Source: Rhizobium sp. RM (GTDB taxonomy: Bacteria; Pseudomonadota; Alphaproteobacteria; Rhizobiales; Rhizobiaceae). From it: a DNA stretch of 64,000 nucleotides. The notes under the pieces are model-generated. The model was given only the letters and a program-made list of their open reading frames with translations, was not told the DNA's origin and ran no database searches. This document shows positions 9,398-17,819 of the stretch, piece after piece. Numbering within the stretch: the stretch's first letter is position 1; the number at the start of each line of letters is the position of its first letter. The translations under genes were made by a program, and so were the position numbers. The DNA is taken from NCBI RefSeq assembly GCF_013390595.1, contig NZ_JACAWV010000008.1:744001-808000 (forward strand), given 5' to 3'.

Positions 9398-10396
9398 ATG
9401 AACAATTCCGTTACCGTCGAAGTCACGCGTGGCAATCTCGTCGAAAGCCGCCATCACGGCCTGGCTATTGTCGTGGATGGCGACGGTGACGTTCTGTTCT
9501 CCGCTGGTGATGTCGATCGTGGCGTTTTCCCGCGTTCGGCCTGCAAGGCCATGCAGGCGTTGCCTCTGGTGGAAAGCGGTGCGGCAGACGCTTATGGCTT
9601 TGGCGACCGTGAACTGGCGCTTGCCTGTTCCTCTCACTCCGGGGAGGATGAACATGTGGCGCTTGCGGCCAGCATGCTTGCGAAAGCCGGACGGGACGTC
9701 GAAACGCTGGAATGCGGAGCGCATTGGTCGTCTGATCAGAAAACGATCATCCACCAGGCTCGTACGCTGGATAAGCCGACGGCGCTTCATAACAATTGTT
9801 CTGGCAAACACTCCGGTTTCATCTGCACCTGCTGCCATACCGGAGCCGATCCGAAGGGCTATGTCGGTTACGATCATCCACTGCAGCGCGAGATCCGCGC
9901 CACCATGGAAAGTTTGACGGGTGCCACATTGGGTGAAGACAATTGTGGCGTCGACGGTTGTTCAATTCCGACCTATGCGGTTCCGCTGAAGGGGCTGGCA
10001 CATGGCTTTGCAAAGATGGCGACGGGCAGTGGACTTGAAGCCGGACGCGCCGCAGCGTCTCGCCGCCTGATGGATGCCTGCATGGCGGAACCGTTTTATG
10101 TTGCCGGAACCGGCCGCGCCTGCACAAAACTGATGCAGATTGCGCCCGGACAGATTTTCGCCAAGACGGGCGCAGAAGGTGTCTTCGTAGCAACAATGCC
10201 GCAAAAGGGCATTGCCATGGTCGTCAAATGTGAGGATGGCACGACGCGTGCCGCCGAAGCGATGATCGCAGCCCTTCTGGCAAAACAGTTCGAAAACGAC
10301 AGTGCCGAACAGCTGGCTCTGCTCGCCATGGCAAACCGCTCGATGCGCAACTGGAATGGAATCCACGTTGGCGATATCCGCGTCGTTGGTCTCTGA
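9398..10396 (+). CDS. L-asparaginase, thermolabile rhizobial type (asparaginase II family)
   Basis: This 332-residue protein hydrolyses L-asparagine to aspartate and ammonia. It belongs to the family of the inducible R. etli enzymes, unrelated to E. coli AnsA/AnsB. Visible hallmarks are PRSACKAMQ (Ser47 and Lys50, the Ser-x-x-Lys nucleophile pair), CSSHSGE, NNCSGKHSG (zinc-binding Cys and Lys), and DNCGVDGCSIP (third zinc Cys). No signal peptide is seen, so it is cytoplasmic. The ATG at 9398 begins the conserved part; an earlier ATG at 9284 would overlap the divergent gene. It allows asparagine to serve as nitrogen and carbon source. Confidence 0.88.
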   Translation: MNNSVTVEVTRGNLVESRHHGLAIVVDGDGDVLFSAGDVDRGVFPRSACKAMQALPLVESGAADAYGFGDRELALACSSHSGEDEHVALAASMLAKAGRDVETLECGAHWSSDQKTIIHQARTLDKPTALHNNCSGKHSGFICTCCHTGADPKGYVGYDHPLQREIRATMESLTGATLGEDNCGVDGCSIPTYAVPLKGLAHGFAKMATGSGLEAGRAAASRRLMDACMAEPFYVAGTGRACTKLMQIAPGQIFAKTGAEGVFVATMPQKGIAMVVKCEDGTTRAAEAMIAALLAKQFENDSAEQLALLAMANRSMRNWNGIHVGDIRVVGL

Positions 10397-10535
10397 GAGA
10401 GTATATTGACGCAAGCTGGTTGAAGCTTGATGATCCTCCGATCTGTGTGAGGTGGCCGCTCGAAAGTCACCCGCACACATACGTTCGCCTCAGTTCGCGC
10501 GGCGAGCGTCTTCATTGTCCGGAGGTCGCCCATCC

Positions 10536-11156
10536 ATGTTCACATTGTTTTTCTCTCCCGGCTCCTGCTCGCGCGCCAGCCATATCGTGCTTGAAGAATC
10601 GGGACTGCCTTATAAGGCGCAGCGCGTCAATTTCGCCGAAGGCGAACAACGCTCCGAAGCGTTCCTGACCATCAATCCAAAAGGCCGTGTTCCCGCACTC
10701 GTAACGGCAAGTGGCGTGTTGACCGAGACGCCTGCCATCCTGGCTTTCATCGCCCAGATGGCACCGGAAAAGAAGCTTGCGCCGCTGGATGACCCCTTTG
10801 AATTCGCACGCATGCAGTCGTTCAATGCCTTTATTTCATCCACCGTACATGTCGCCCACGCTCATGGACGGCGCGGTAGCCGCTGGGCAAATGAAGAATC
10901 CTCCTTTGCCGACATGAAGGCCAAAGTACCGCAGACCATGACCGAGTGTTTTGAGTTGATCGAGAAAGGCCTGTTGCATGGGCCCTGGGTTCTCGGGACG
11001 GCCTATTCGGTCGCTGATCCCTACCTGTTCGTGATGTCGGGCTGGCTGGAAAGTGACGGTGTGGACATAGCCCGTTTTCCGAGGGTGCACGACCATTTCA
11101 AGCGCATGAGCGCAAGGCCTGCTGTTCAGAAAGTTCTGGTCGCCGAGAAGGCGTGA
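10536..11156 (+). CDS. Glutathione S-transferase family protein
   Basis: This is a 206-residue cytosolic GST. The thioredoxin-like N-terminus reads MFTLFFSPGSCSRASHIVLEESG, with Ser/Cys near residues 8-11 where beta-type GSTs place their catalytic residue. NPKGRVPAL (cis-Pro) and TETPAIL (glutathione gamma-glutamyl contact) follow. The helical C-terminal domain contains YSVADPYLF. GGAGGT stands 10 bases before the ATG. It probably conjugates or reduces electrophiles with glutathione; the substrate is unknown. A converging second GST lies just downstream, but the two differ in sequence and are not a recent duplication. Confidence 0.85.
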   Translation: MFTLFFSPGSCSRASHIVLEESGLPYKAQRVNFAEGEQRSEAFLTINPKGRVPALVTASGVLTETPAILAFIAQMAPEKKLAPLDDPFEFARMQSFNAFISSTVHVAHAHGRRGSRWANEESSFADMKAKVPQTMTECFELIEKGLLHGPWVLGTAYSVADPYLFVMSGWLESDGVDIARFPRVHDHFKRMSARPAVQKVLVAEKA

Positions 11157-11168
11157 AATTGTTTTGGC

Positions 11169-11193
11169 GCCGTTACCCCGGCGGGGTAACGGC
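11169..11193. terminator. Convergent hairpin between the two GST genes
   Basis: An 11-bp perfect stem (GCCGTTACCCC / GGGGTAACGGC) with a 3-base loop sits between two convergent genes. No clear T-run follows on either strand, so it may work as a bidirectional terminator only weakly or with Rho. Confidence 0.6.
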
Positions 11194-11210
11194 AACTAAA
11201 GGCTGATATG

Positions 11211-11870
11211 TTAGGCCGCTTCGGCCGAACGTGAATCCCACATGGCCTTGAAGGCGGTACGGTCCTGGCAGCGTTCCAGCCATGCTTTTAGCGCCGGATG
11301 CGCTTCGAACAGACGGGCATGTCCCTGTGCGTAACGCACGATCTCGGCGGCGTTGAGGTCTGCCACGGTAAAGCGGTTGCCAACCAGATAATCATGTTGG
11401 GAAAGATGCTGCTCCAGCACGCGGAAGGGGCGTTTCAGCAAACGTCCGGCAACATCGATGACGGCCTTGCCGGAATCGCTGTCGCCGAGGCCTTCTGCGA
11501 TTGCGGAAGAAATCTTCAGAGAATTGCTTTCGATCTCGGTGGCCGCGAAGAATGACCACTGCAACATGGCCGCGTCTTCCTTCAGATCGGCGGGCGCAAG
11601 CGGCCCACCATATTTGCGCGCGAGATAGAGATTGATGGCCATGGATTCATAGAGAACCATGCCGTCATCCTCTATGCACGGAATGGTGCCCATCGGATTG
11701 ATCGCGAGAAAAGATGGAGACAACGTGTTGAGTGGTGCATCGGCAGCCAGCGGGTCAGAGAGGCGGCGTGCTTGTATGACCGGCACATGTTTGAACTCTA
11801 TGCCCAGTTCGCCTGCGAGCCAGAGCGTGCGTGTCGCACGCGAGCGGTAGACACCGTAGATCGTCAACAT
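11211..11870 (-). CDS. Glutathione S-transferase family protein
   Basis: This 219-residue protein has a thioredoxin-like N-terminus ([22 protein letters not shown]), NPMGTIPCI with cis-Pro, and [12 protein letters not shown] for glutathione binding. The C-terminal helices contain [12 protein letters not shown] and [11 protein letters not shown]. It is likely a cytosolic glutathione-dependent detoxification enzyme; its substrate cannot be read from sequence. It runs toward the other GST gene and shares the intervening hairpin. It lies downstream of the MarR gene on the same strand, with about 80 bases between them, so limited co-transcription is possible. Confidence 0.85.
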   Translation of the reverse strand: MLTIYGVYRSRATRTLWLAGELGIEFKHVPVIQARRLSDPLAADAPLNTLSPSFLAINPMGTIPCIEDDGMVLYESMAINLYLARKYGGPLAPADLKEDAAMLQWSFFAATEIESNSLKISSAIAEGLGDSDSGKAVIDVAGRLLKRPFRVLEQHLSQHDYLVGNRFTVADLNAAEIVRYAQGHARLFEAHPALKAWLERCQDRTAFKAMWDSRSAEAA

Positions 11871-11951
11871 CGAAGTAACCCTTTTACCTTTTCGATGGCG
11901 GCAAGTTAGGGGCTCCGCAACCTAAAGTGAAGTTGTCGAAAGCATCGTGGA

Positions 11952-12488
11952 TTATGATTTTTTCTGATCTGTGGACGCCTCGGCGTCGGGGGAGAGACGG
12001 CTTTCGAAACGGCCTATGAATTTGTCGAACAGGCGGGCGAAAGAATCGATATCCTCTTCCGACCAGCCGTCCATGACGTCCTTCACGATACCCATCTTGG
12101 TATTGCGCATCTCTTGCAGCAGGCTCCTACCCATCGGTGTTATTTCGATGATGCTGCGGCGGGCATCCTCTTGTGAAACAGCGCGTTTCAGCAGGCCACG
12201 ACCAACCATGTCAGCCACGACCCGACTGCCGCGTGATGGGTCGATACGCATGCCCTCGGCAATCGAGCCGACGGTCACTTCACCTTGCGCGCGCTTGAGA
12301 ATATCCAGTACGTCGATATGCGAGAGTTCGAGACCGGGGGCGAACTTGGCAAGCGCCATGCGTCCGATCATGCGTCGTCCAATCATGATGCGCATGCGCG
12401 TCATCGTGTTGCCGATACGGATGATGTTTTCGGGCATGTCCTCGTTCCAGTCTTCGTCCTTCGCCACGCTCGACCACATCCTTTCCAC
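11952..12488 (-). CDS. MarR-family repressor, divergent from DHA2 efflux gene
   Basis: This 178-residue winged-helix regulator contains LSHIDVLDILKRAQGEVTVGSIAEGMRIDPSRGSRVVADMVGRG (recognition helix around DPSRGSRVV) followed by a wing with EDARRSIIEITPMG. MarR proteins bind palindromes as dimers and release DNA on contact with small phenolic or toxic ligands. It is divergent from the efflux gene at 12601 with two operator-like palindromes between them, which makes it the likely local repressor of the pump and of itself. An N-terminal extension of about 25 residues precedes the usual MarR fold. The ligand is unknown. Confidence 0.88.
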   Translation of the reverse strand: MERMWSSVAKDEDWNEDMPENIIRIGNTMTRMRIMIGRRMIGRMALAKFAPGLELSHIDVLDILKRAQGEVTVGSIAEGMRIDPSRGSRVVADMVGRGLLKRAVSQEDARRSIIEITPMGRSLLQEMRNTKMGIVKDVMDGWSEEDIDSFARLFDKFIGRFESRLSPDAEASTDQKKS

Positions 12489-12511
12489 GTCAGTTTCAGA
12501 TCACATTTATA

Positions 12512-12566
12512 GCTAGTAGCACGGAAGTCAAAACCTTGCTATTGACATATATGTGCTGATAGCACA
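12512..12566. promoter_or_regulatory. Two MarR operator-like palindromes and efflux promoter
   Basis: Site 1 at 12512-12520 reads GCTAGTAGC and is followed by AC. Site 2 at 12552-12566 reads TGTGCTGATAGCACA, a 6-3-6 perfect dyad. Both have the core GCT-N3-AGC followed by AC, with centres 43 bases apart, about four helical turns. TTGACA at 12543-12548 would be the -35 box of the rightward efflux promoter, which puts site 2 in its spacer. This is a classic layout for repression by occlusion, possibly with co-operative binding. Confidence 0.65.
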
Positions 12567-12600
12567 CAAATTGCCGCAGCAAAATCGTAGAGATATTTCC

Positions 12601-14109
12601 ATGGACATGTCTACCGCCCCTGTGGCGCCGCTTGTGTCGGACCATCGACGCCGGCTCGTTGTTTTCCTGTTCCTGATGCTCGCCATGTTCATGGCGACAC
12701 TCGATAACCAGATCGTCTCCACTGCCTTGCCGACCATCGTCGGTGAGTTTGGTGCGCTGGAGCGCTTCGCTTGGATCGGTTCGGCCTATCTTCTGGCGAC
12801 AAGCGCGGTCATGCCGATCTACGGCAAGCTTGGTGATCTGTTCGGACGTAAATACGTGATGATCGCGGCCGTGGTGATATTCACCCTGGGATCGCTTGCC
12901 TGCGGCCTTGCATGGTCGATGAACTCGCTGATCGCCGCCCGTGTTCTGCAAGGTCTGGGCGGTGGCGGCATCATGGTGTCGATTTTCTCCGTCAATGCGG
13001 ATCTTTTCGAACCACGCGAAAGAGCCCGATATCAGAGCTATTCTAGCCTGACGATCATGGCGTCCGGCAGCGTCGGACCGATCCTGGGTGGAACGATGAG
13101 CGATCTGTTCGGATGGCGTTCGATCTTCCTGATCAACCTGCCATTGGGTTTGATCGTCATTGCCGGCCTGGCTCTCATGCTGCCCTATCGGCGTCCGCAA
13201 CGCCAACCGAAGATCGACTATCTCGGTGCAGTTCTGCTCGCCGCGACGATCGCAAGCGTCGTGTTCTGGGCAGATAGCAGTGAATTGTTTGGTTCACTTT
13301 TTGCAGGTCCGAGCCTCGGCATCGTCGCCTTCGCTGTCATCGCCGCATTCCTGTGGGTGCAGGTGGAGCGCCGTGCACCTGAACCGGTGGTGCCGCTACG
13401 ACTTTTCAAGGATTCGACATTTCCGCTGCTGATGATTGTGTCGCTGACCAGTGGCGGTATCGGCATCGGCATGGTGAACTATTACGCGCTATTCCTGCAG
13501 ACCACGACTGGCCTCTCTCCTTCTCATGCCGGATTGTTCTTCATTGCTGTTACAGGTGGCATTGTCGTGGGCGCCCTTTCGGCAGGTCGGCTGATTTCGA
13601 TCACCGGCGTCTACAAGCCGTTTTCTGTGGCGGGATTGACGCTCAATCTCATCGCCATGCTGTGCTTTTCGCAGGTTCACGCCGGAACACCGCTTTCGCT
13701 GATCGCCATGTTGATGCTCGTGCAGGGATTTGCTGTCGGGCTCGGTCAGCAGGCGCCGATCATCGGTGTGCAGAATTCGGCGCCGAAGGCTGATATCGGG
13801 GCAGCCAGTGGTGCGGTTACGCTGACGCGTATGGGCGGTGCCGCGATCGCGATTTCGGTTTACGGCGCGATCATCACATCAAGCCTCAAGGGCGTGGCGG
13901 TAGACATCCCGGGCATTGGCAAGATCGAGGAATTGACACCGAAGATGTTGGCCGAACTGCCGGCTGCCTCGCAAAGTGCTGTTGCATCCCTTTATTCGCA
14001 CGCCTTCACCCCGTTGTTCTTTGCTGCGGCCATAACGGCGGCGATCGGACTTGCTGCAGCGCTGATGTTAAAGCCCGTTAGGCTCCCGGCGCCAGATCAG
14101 CAGAAGTAA
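12601..14109 (+). CDS. MFS drug efflux transporter, DHA2 (EmrB/QacA) family
   Basis: This 502-residue membrane protein has about 14 hydrophobic segments. Motif D1 is visible in the first helix (LDNQIVSTALPTIVGEF), motif A in the first cytoplasmic loop (GKLGDLFGRK), and motif C-like GSVGPILGG in helix 5. DHA2 proteins export drugs, dyes or bile-salt-like compounds in exchange for protons. No EmrA-type membrane-fusion partner is adjacent, so it probably acts alone across the inner membrane. The ATG at 12601 is chosen because it directly precedes the cytosolic N-terminus; the earlier ATG at 12553 lies inside the operator. It is regulated by the divergent MarR. Confidence 0.9.
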   Translation: MDMSTAPVAPLVSDHRRRLVVFLFLMLAMFMATLDNQIVSTALPTIVGEFGALERFAWIGSAYLLATSAVMPIYGKLGDLFGRKYVMIAAVVIFTLGSLACGLAWSMNSLIAARVLQGLGGGGIMVSIFSVNADLFEPRERARYQSYSSLTIMASGSVGPILGGTMSDLFGWRSIFLINLPLGLIVIAGLALMLPYRRPQRQPKIDYLGAVLLAATIASVVFWADSSELFGSLFAGPSLGIVAFAVIAAFLWVQVERRAPEPVVPLRLFKDSTFPLLMIVSLTSGGIGIGMVNYYALFLQTTTGLSPSHAGLFFIAVTGGIVVGALSAGRLISITGVYKPFSVAGLTLNLIAMLCFSQVHAGTPLSLIAMLMLVQGFAVGLGQQAPIIGVQNSAPKADIGAASGAVTLTRMGGAAIAISVYGAIITSSLKGVAVDIPGIGKIEELTPKMLAELPAASQSAVASLYSHAFTPLFFAAAITAAIGLAAALMLKPVRLPAPDQQK

Positions 14110-14911
14110 TCTCGGCATTGGCCACGCCAACATCGATATTGCCACCAACCACGACGCGGTTTCGACCGCGTCGTTTTGCTTCGTAAAGCTGGTTGTCTGC
14201 CTCTTTGCACAACCGATCCATGTCACGGCTGCGGGTAAAGCTTGCAGTCCCGATGCTGATGCTGAGTGGTACGACAGCCCCGTCAGCAGTCATCATCTCA
14301 ACGGCCGATACCTCATCGCAGATGCGCTGCGCAATGGCGAGAACCTTGTGGTTTTCATGCACTCCGTGGAGAAAAACAGCAAACTCTTCGCCGCCCAACC
14401 GGCCGAAGAAGTCCTCACCTCGGATACATGCGTTGATCCGGTCAGCAATGGATTTGAGCGCCTCGTCGCCGGTCAGGTGGCCGAACGTGTCGTTGATGGT
14501 CTTGAAATGGTCGGCGTCGATGAAAAGCACCGTTCCGGTTCTGCATCTGGCATCTTTCAAAGCCAGCATGAAATTTTCACGGTTGAGGGCGCCTGTCATC
14601 GCATCGCGGCTGGCCGTAAAGGCCAGTGCCTCATGCGCCTGCTTCAATTCTCCATGCATCGTTTCCAGTTTGCGGTGTGATTCAGCCAGCGCCAGACGCG
14701 TCTCCCGCAAACGTTCGTACTGATAGAATTGGAGGGCGCTTGCCGGCCAGGCGATGACCAGCGGGCAAACCGTCGCCATGATCAGCCCGACACCATCTAG
14801 GCTGCCACCCGTTATCGGAACGATCGTGAAGCAGATGGCCAGGGACGCAGCTATCGACACCAGGGCGGCGACGAACGAGCGCAAAAGAACTTTTTTCCAG
14901 ATATCACGCAT
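14078..14911 (-). CDS. Membrane-bound diguanylate cyclase (GGDEF)
   Basis: This 277-residue protein has two N-terminal membrane helices (residues about 10-33 and 40-60), then a coiled-coil linker rich in Glu/Leu (about 65-95), then a GGDEF domain. The active site is canonical: DADHFKTINDTFGH, then LGGEEF. An RGED motif five residues before GGEEF is an RxxD inhibitory site, so product feedback is expected. It makes c-di-GMP from two GTP. Its C-terminal coding end overlaps the end of the converging efflux gene by 32 bases. The short periplasmic loop leaves little room for a ligand domain, so the input signal is unknown. Confidence 0.9.
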   Translation of the reverse strand: MRDIWKKVLLRSFVAALVSIAASLAICFTIVPITGGSLDGVGLIMATVCPLVIAWPASALQFYQYERLRETRLALAESHRKLETMHGELKQAHEALAFTASRDAMTGALNRENFMLALKDARCRTGTVLFIDADHFKTINDTFGHLTGDEALKSIADRINACIRGEDFFGRLGGEEFAVFLHGVHENHKVLAIAQRICDEVSAVEMMTADGAVVPLSISIGTASFTRSRDMDRLCKEADNQLYEAKRRGRNRVVVGGNIDVGVANAEITSADLAPGA

Positions 14912-15041
14912 GACGGTCGTGAAATACTATTTATGCCAATGAAAATAATTAAGCCACAGGCAGGGAAATTTACAAGCACCTTCCGCGTTTGCAGTTCGCA
15001 AGCTTTCGATTACTTTAGAAATTCACCTGCGGCCGTATCAA

Positions 15042-16058
15042 ATGCCTATGAAGCCTGAACAGTTGCTGAACTCTACCCCGAAGGGACTGTATTGTCCGGC
15101 TGGAGATTTTTACATCGATCCCGTTCGGCCGGTGCCGCGGGCGCTAGTCACCCATGGTCACTCCGATCATGCGCGTGCCGGTCATGGTGCGGTGCTGGCA
15201 ACGCCTCAGACGCTCGACATCATGCGTATTCGCTACGGAGGTGAGTTTTGCGCGACTGAGCAGCCGGTCGCGTTTGGTGAGACGGTCGATGTCAACGGCG
15301 TCACAGTCGGATTTCACCCGGCCGGCCATGTTCTCGGGTCGGCGCAGATTTCCGTCGAACATCAGGGAATGCGGATCGTTGCCTCCGGTGACTATAAACG
15401 CGGTGTTGACCCAACCTGTGCGTCTTTCGAGATGGTGCCTTGTGATGTTTTCATCACGGAGGCGACATTTGGTTTGCCGGTTTTCCACCATCCCGATCCT
15501 AAGGTTGAGATCGACAAGCTGTTGACCTCCATCCGGCAGTTTCCGGAACGCACCCATCTCGTCGGCGCCTATTCGCTCGGCAAGGCTCAACGCGTCATCC
15601 GGCTGTTGCGTGACTGCGGATACGCGCAGCCGATCTATATTCATGGTGCGCTTGCCAGGCTCTGCGACTATTACGTGTCACAAGGGATTGAACTGGGTGA
15701 TCTGCGCCCCGCGACGCTTGAAAAAAGCGACCCAGCCGCTTTCAAAGGGGCGATTGTCGTCGGCCCGCCATCGGCCTTCCAGGAACGTTGGGCACGCCGG
15801 TTCAACGAACCGCTGATCGCCTTTGCCTCCGGCTGGATGATGGTGCGGCAACGAGCCAAACAGGGTGGTGTTGAGCTGCCTCTGGTTATTTCGGATCATT
15901 GCGATTGGCCTGAACTGTTGGAGACAATCCGCGAAATCGCGCCGCAGGCCGTCTGGGTCACGCACGGCCGCGAAGAGGCGTTGGTGCGCTGGTGTGAATT
16001 GCAGGGCATTGCCGCCAAGCCGCTGCATCTTGTCGGTTACGAAGACGAGGGGGATTGA
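15042..16058 (+). CDS. Ligase-associated DNA exonuclease (metallo-beta-lactamase / beta-CASP-like)
   Basis: This 338-residue protein opens with SGL-like residues and the metal-binding THGHSDHARAG motif (HxHxDH). HPAGHVLGSAQI and ASGDYKRG follow, the motif order of mRNA 3'-end/DNA-processing MBL nucleases. It is followed after only 3 bases by the ATP-dependent ligase gene, the arrangement that defines the ligase-associated exonuclease family in bacteria, thought to act in a DNA-repair module. A near start at 15048 is also possible. The other frequent partners of this module, an Lhr-like DEXH helicase and a PdeM-type phosphoesterase, are not next to it here. Confidence 0.88.
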   Translation: MPMKPEQLLNSTPKGLYCPAGDFYIDPVRPVPRALVTHGHSDHARAGHGAVLATPQTLDIMRIRYGGEFCATEQPVAFGETVDVNGVTVGFHPAGHVLGSAQISVEHQGMRIVASGDYKRGVDPTCASFEMVPCDVFITEATFGLPVFHHPDPKVEIDKLLTSIRQFPERTHLVGAYSLGKAQRVIRLLRDCGYAQPIYIHGALARLCDYYVSQGIELGDLRPATLEKSDPAAFKGAIVVGPPSAFQERWARRFNEPLIAFASGWMMVRQRAKQGGVELPLVISDHCDWPELLETIREIAPQAVWVTHGREEALVRWCELQGIAAKPLHLVGYEDEGD

Positions 16059-16061
16059 GCG

Positions 16062-17687
16062 ATGAAAGCCTTCGCCACACTTCTCGACCGATTGGTGCTG
16101 ACGCCCTCGCGCAATGGCAAGCTGAAGCTTCTGACCGATTATTTCCGCGATACGCCTGATCCCGACCGGGGATACGGCCTGGCGGCGATTGCCGGTACGC
16201 TCGATCTCAAAAGCGTCAAACCCGCCATGCTGCGCGAACTGGTGCTGGAACGCATGGACGAGGTTCTGTTCCGCTACTCCTACGATTACGTCGGTGATCT
16301 CGCCGAAACGATTTCTCTGGTGTGGGGCAACATTGGCGGCGCGGAAGATGGCGAGGCAGAAGACCCGCGTCTGGGCGATGTCGTCGCGTTGATGAACTCT
16401 CTCGGCCGCACGGAAGTGCGCTCCGCCGTGCGTGATCTGCTCGACCGTCTCGATACATCATCTCGTTTTGCATTTCTCAAACTGGCGACTGGCAGCCTCC
16501 GCATTGGCGTTTCGGCGCGTCTGGCGAGGCAGGCCTTGGCGGATTTTGCGGGAAGAGACATTACTGACATTGAAACGCTCTGGCATGGCATGACGCCTCC
16601 CTATACGGCGCTCTTTGCATGGCTGGAGGGCAGGGCGGGGCGTCCCGTGCTGGCCACGCCGGCGATCTTCCACTCGGTCATGTTGGCAACGCCGGTCGCT
16701 GATGGCGATCTGGAGGCCCTCGATCCTGCTGACTATGCCGCCGAATGGAAATGGGATGGTATTCGTGTCCAGCTTTCTCGTTCCGGCGAAACGCGAAAGC
16801 TCTACTCCCGGTCTGGCGATGATATTTCCGCGGCGTTTCCCGATATTCTTGGTGCCATCGAGTTTGACGGAGTAATGGACGGTGAATTGCTGATTGGCGG
16901 AACGGCCCGCTCCAACGCCACCACCCGGACGTTTTCCGATCTGCAGCAGCGATTGAACCGAAAAACCGTGACAACGCGCATGCTGGAAGACTATCCAGCA
17001 TTCATCCGTGCTTATGACCTGTTGTTCGATGGTGAGAAGGATATCCGCGCCGACAGTTACATCGAGCGAAGGAACCGGCTGGCGGAGATCATCGGGCATG
17101 CCCCACATGACCGTTTTGATCTGTCGCCACTGGTTGCGTTTTCGACTTGGGACGAGCTCGATCGCATGCGCGCCACCCCGCCCGATCCGGTGATCGAAGG
17201 CGTGATGATAAAGCGCCGGGACAGCACCTATCAGGCCGGACGCGCCAAGGGGCCGTGGTTCAAATGGAAACGCGACCCCTACAATGTCGATGCTGTGATG
17301 ATGTATGCGCAGCGCGGCCATGGAAAACGCTCGAGCTACTATTCGGATTTCACCTTCGGTGTCTGGGCGGAAGGTGAGGACGGAGAACAGCTCGTTCCCG
17401 TTGGCAAGGCCTATTTTGGTTTTACCGATGCGGAACTGGAAGTGCTGGACAAGTTCGTGCGCGACAACACTGTCGAACGTTTCGGCCCCGTCCGAGCCGT
17501 ACGGGCAACGCCTGATTTTGGTTTTGTGCTGGAAGTTGCCTTCGAAGGCATCAACCGCTCCACACGCCACAAGTCCGGCGTCGCGATGCGTTTTCCGCGC
17601 ATTGCGAGATTGCGTGCGGACAAATTGCCGTCTGAAGCCGATCGTCTGTCGACGCTGGTTGCGATGATCGACGAGCGTGAGGCATAG
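16062..17687 (+). CDS. ATP-dependent DNA ligase (stand-alone, exonuclease-associated)
   Basis: This 541-residue ligase has the adenylation motif EWKWDGIRVQL (Lys nucleophile in KWDGIR), SRSGDDIS, motif III YDLLFDG, motif IV EGVMIKRRDS and motif V WFKWKRDPYNVDAVM. An N-terminal helical DNA-binding domain (residues 1-190) and a C-terminal OB fold are both present. No polymerase or phosphoesterase domain is fused, so it is not LigD. It joins nicks using ATP, in addition to the housekeeping NAD-dependent ligase expected elsewhere. It is co-transcribed with the preceding exonuclease. It has the length usual for the exonuclease-associated ligase family. Confidence 0.92.
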   Translation: MKAFATLLDRLVLTPSRNGKLKLLTDYFRDTPDPDRGYGLAAIAGTLDLKSVKPAMLRELVLERMDEVLFRYSYDYVGDLAETISLVWGNIGGAEDGEAEDPRLGDVVALMNSLGRTEVRSAVRDLLDRLDTSSRFAFLKLATGSLRIGVSARLARQALADFAGRDITDIETLWHGMTPPYTALFAWLEGRAGRPVLATPAIFHSVMLATPVADGDLEALDPADYAAEWKWDGIRVQLSRSGETRKLYSRSGDDISAAFPDILGAIEFDGVMDGELLIGGTARSNATTRTFSDLQQRLNRKTVTTRMLEDYPAFIRAYDLLFDGEKDIRADSYIERRNRLAEIIGHAPHDRFDLSPLVAFSTWDELDRMRATPPDPVIEGVMIKRRDSTYQAGRAKGPWFKWKRDPYNVDAVMMYAQRGHGKRSSYYSDFTFGVWAEGEDGEQLVPVGKAYFGFTDAELEVLDKFVRDNTVERFGPVRAVRATPDFGFVLEVAFEGINRSTRHKSGVAMRFPRIARLRADKLPSEADRLSTLVAMIDEREA

Positions 17688-17819
17688 TCTCAACGGCAGT
17701 CCAGAAATTGCCATGATGGCTGCGAATATACTGTTGTTGTCATTCGCGAATCCGTGATTGGACACTCATCCTTGGCAGTGTTGAACTGTATCTTCTGTTT
17801 CCGTCGCGCAGGTGTATCC

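Noticed and set aside
16458-17765. Leftward frame of 435 codons
   Set aside because: It is antisense to the ATP-dependent DNA ligase, which carries all ligase motifs.
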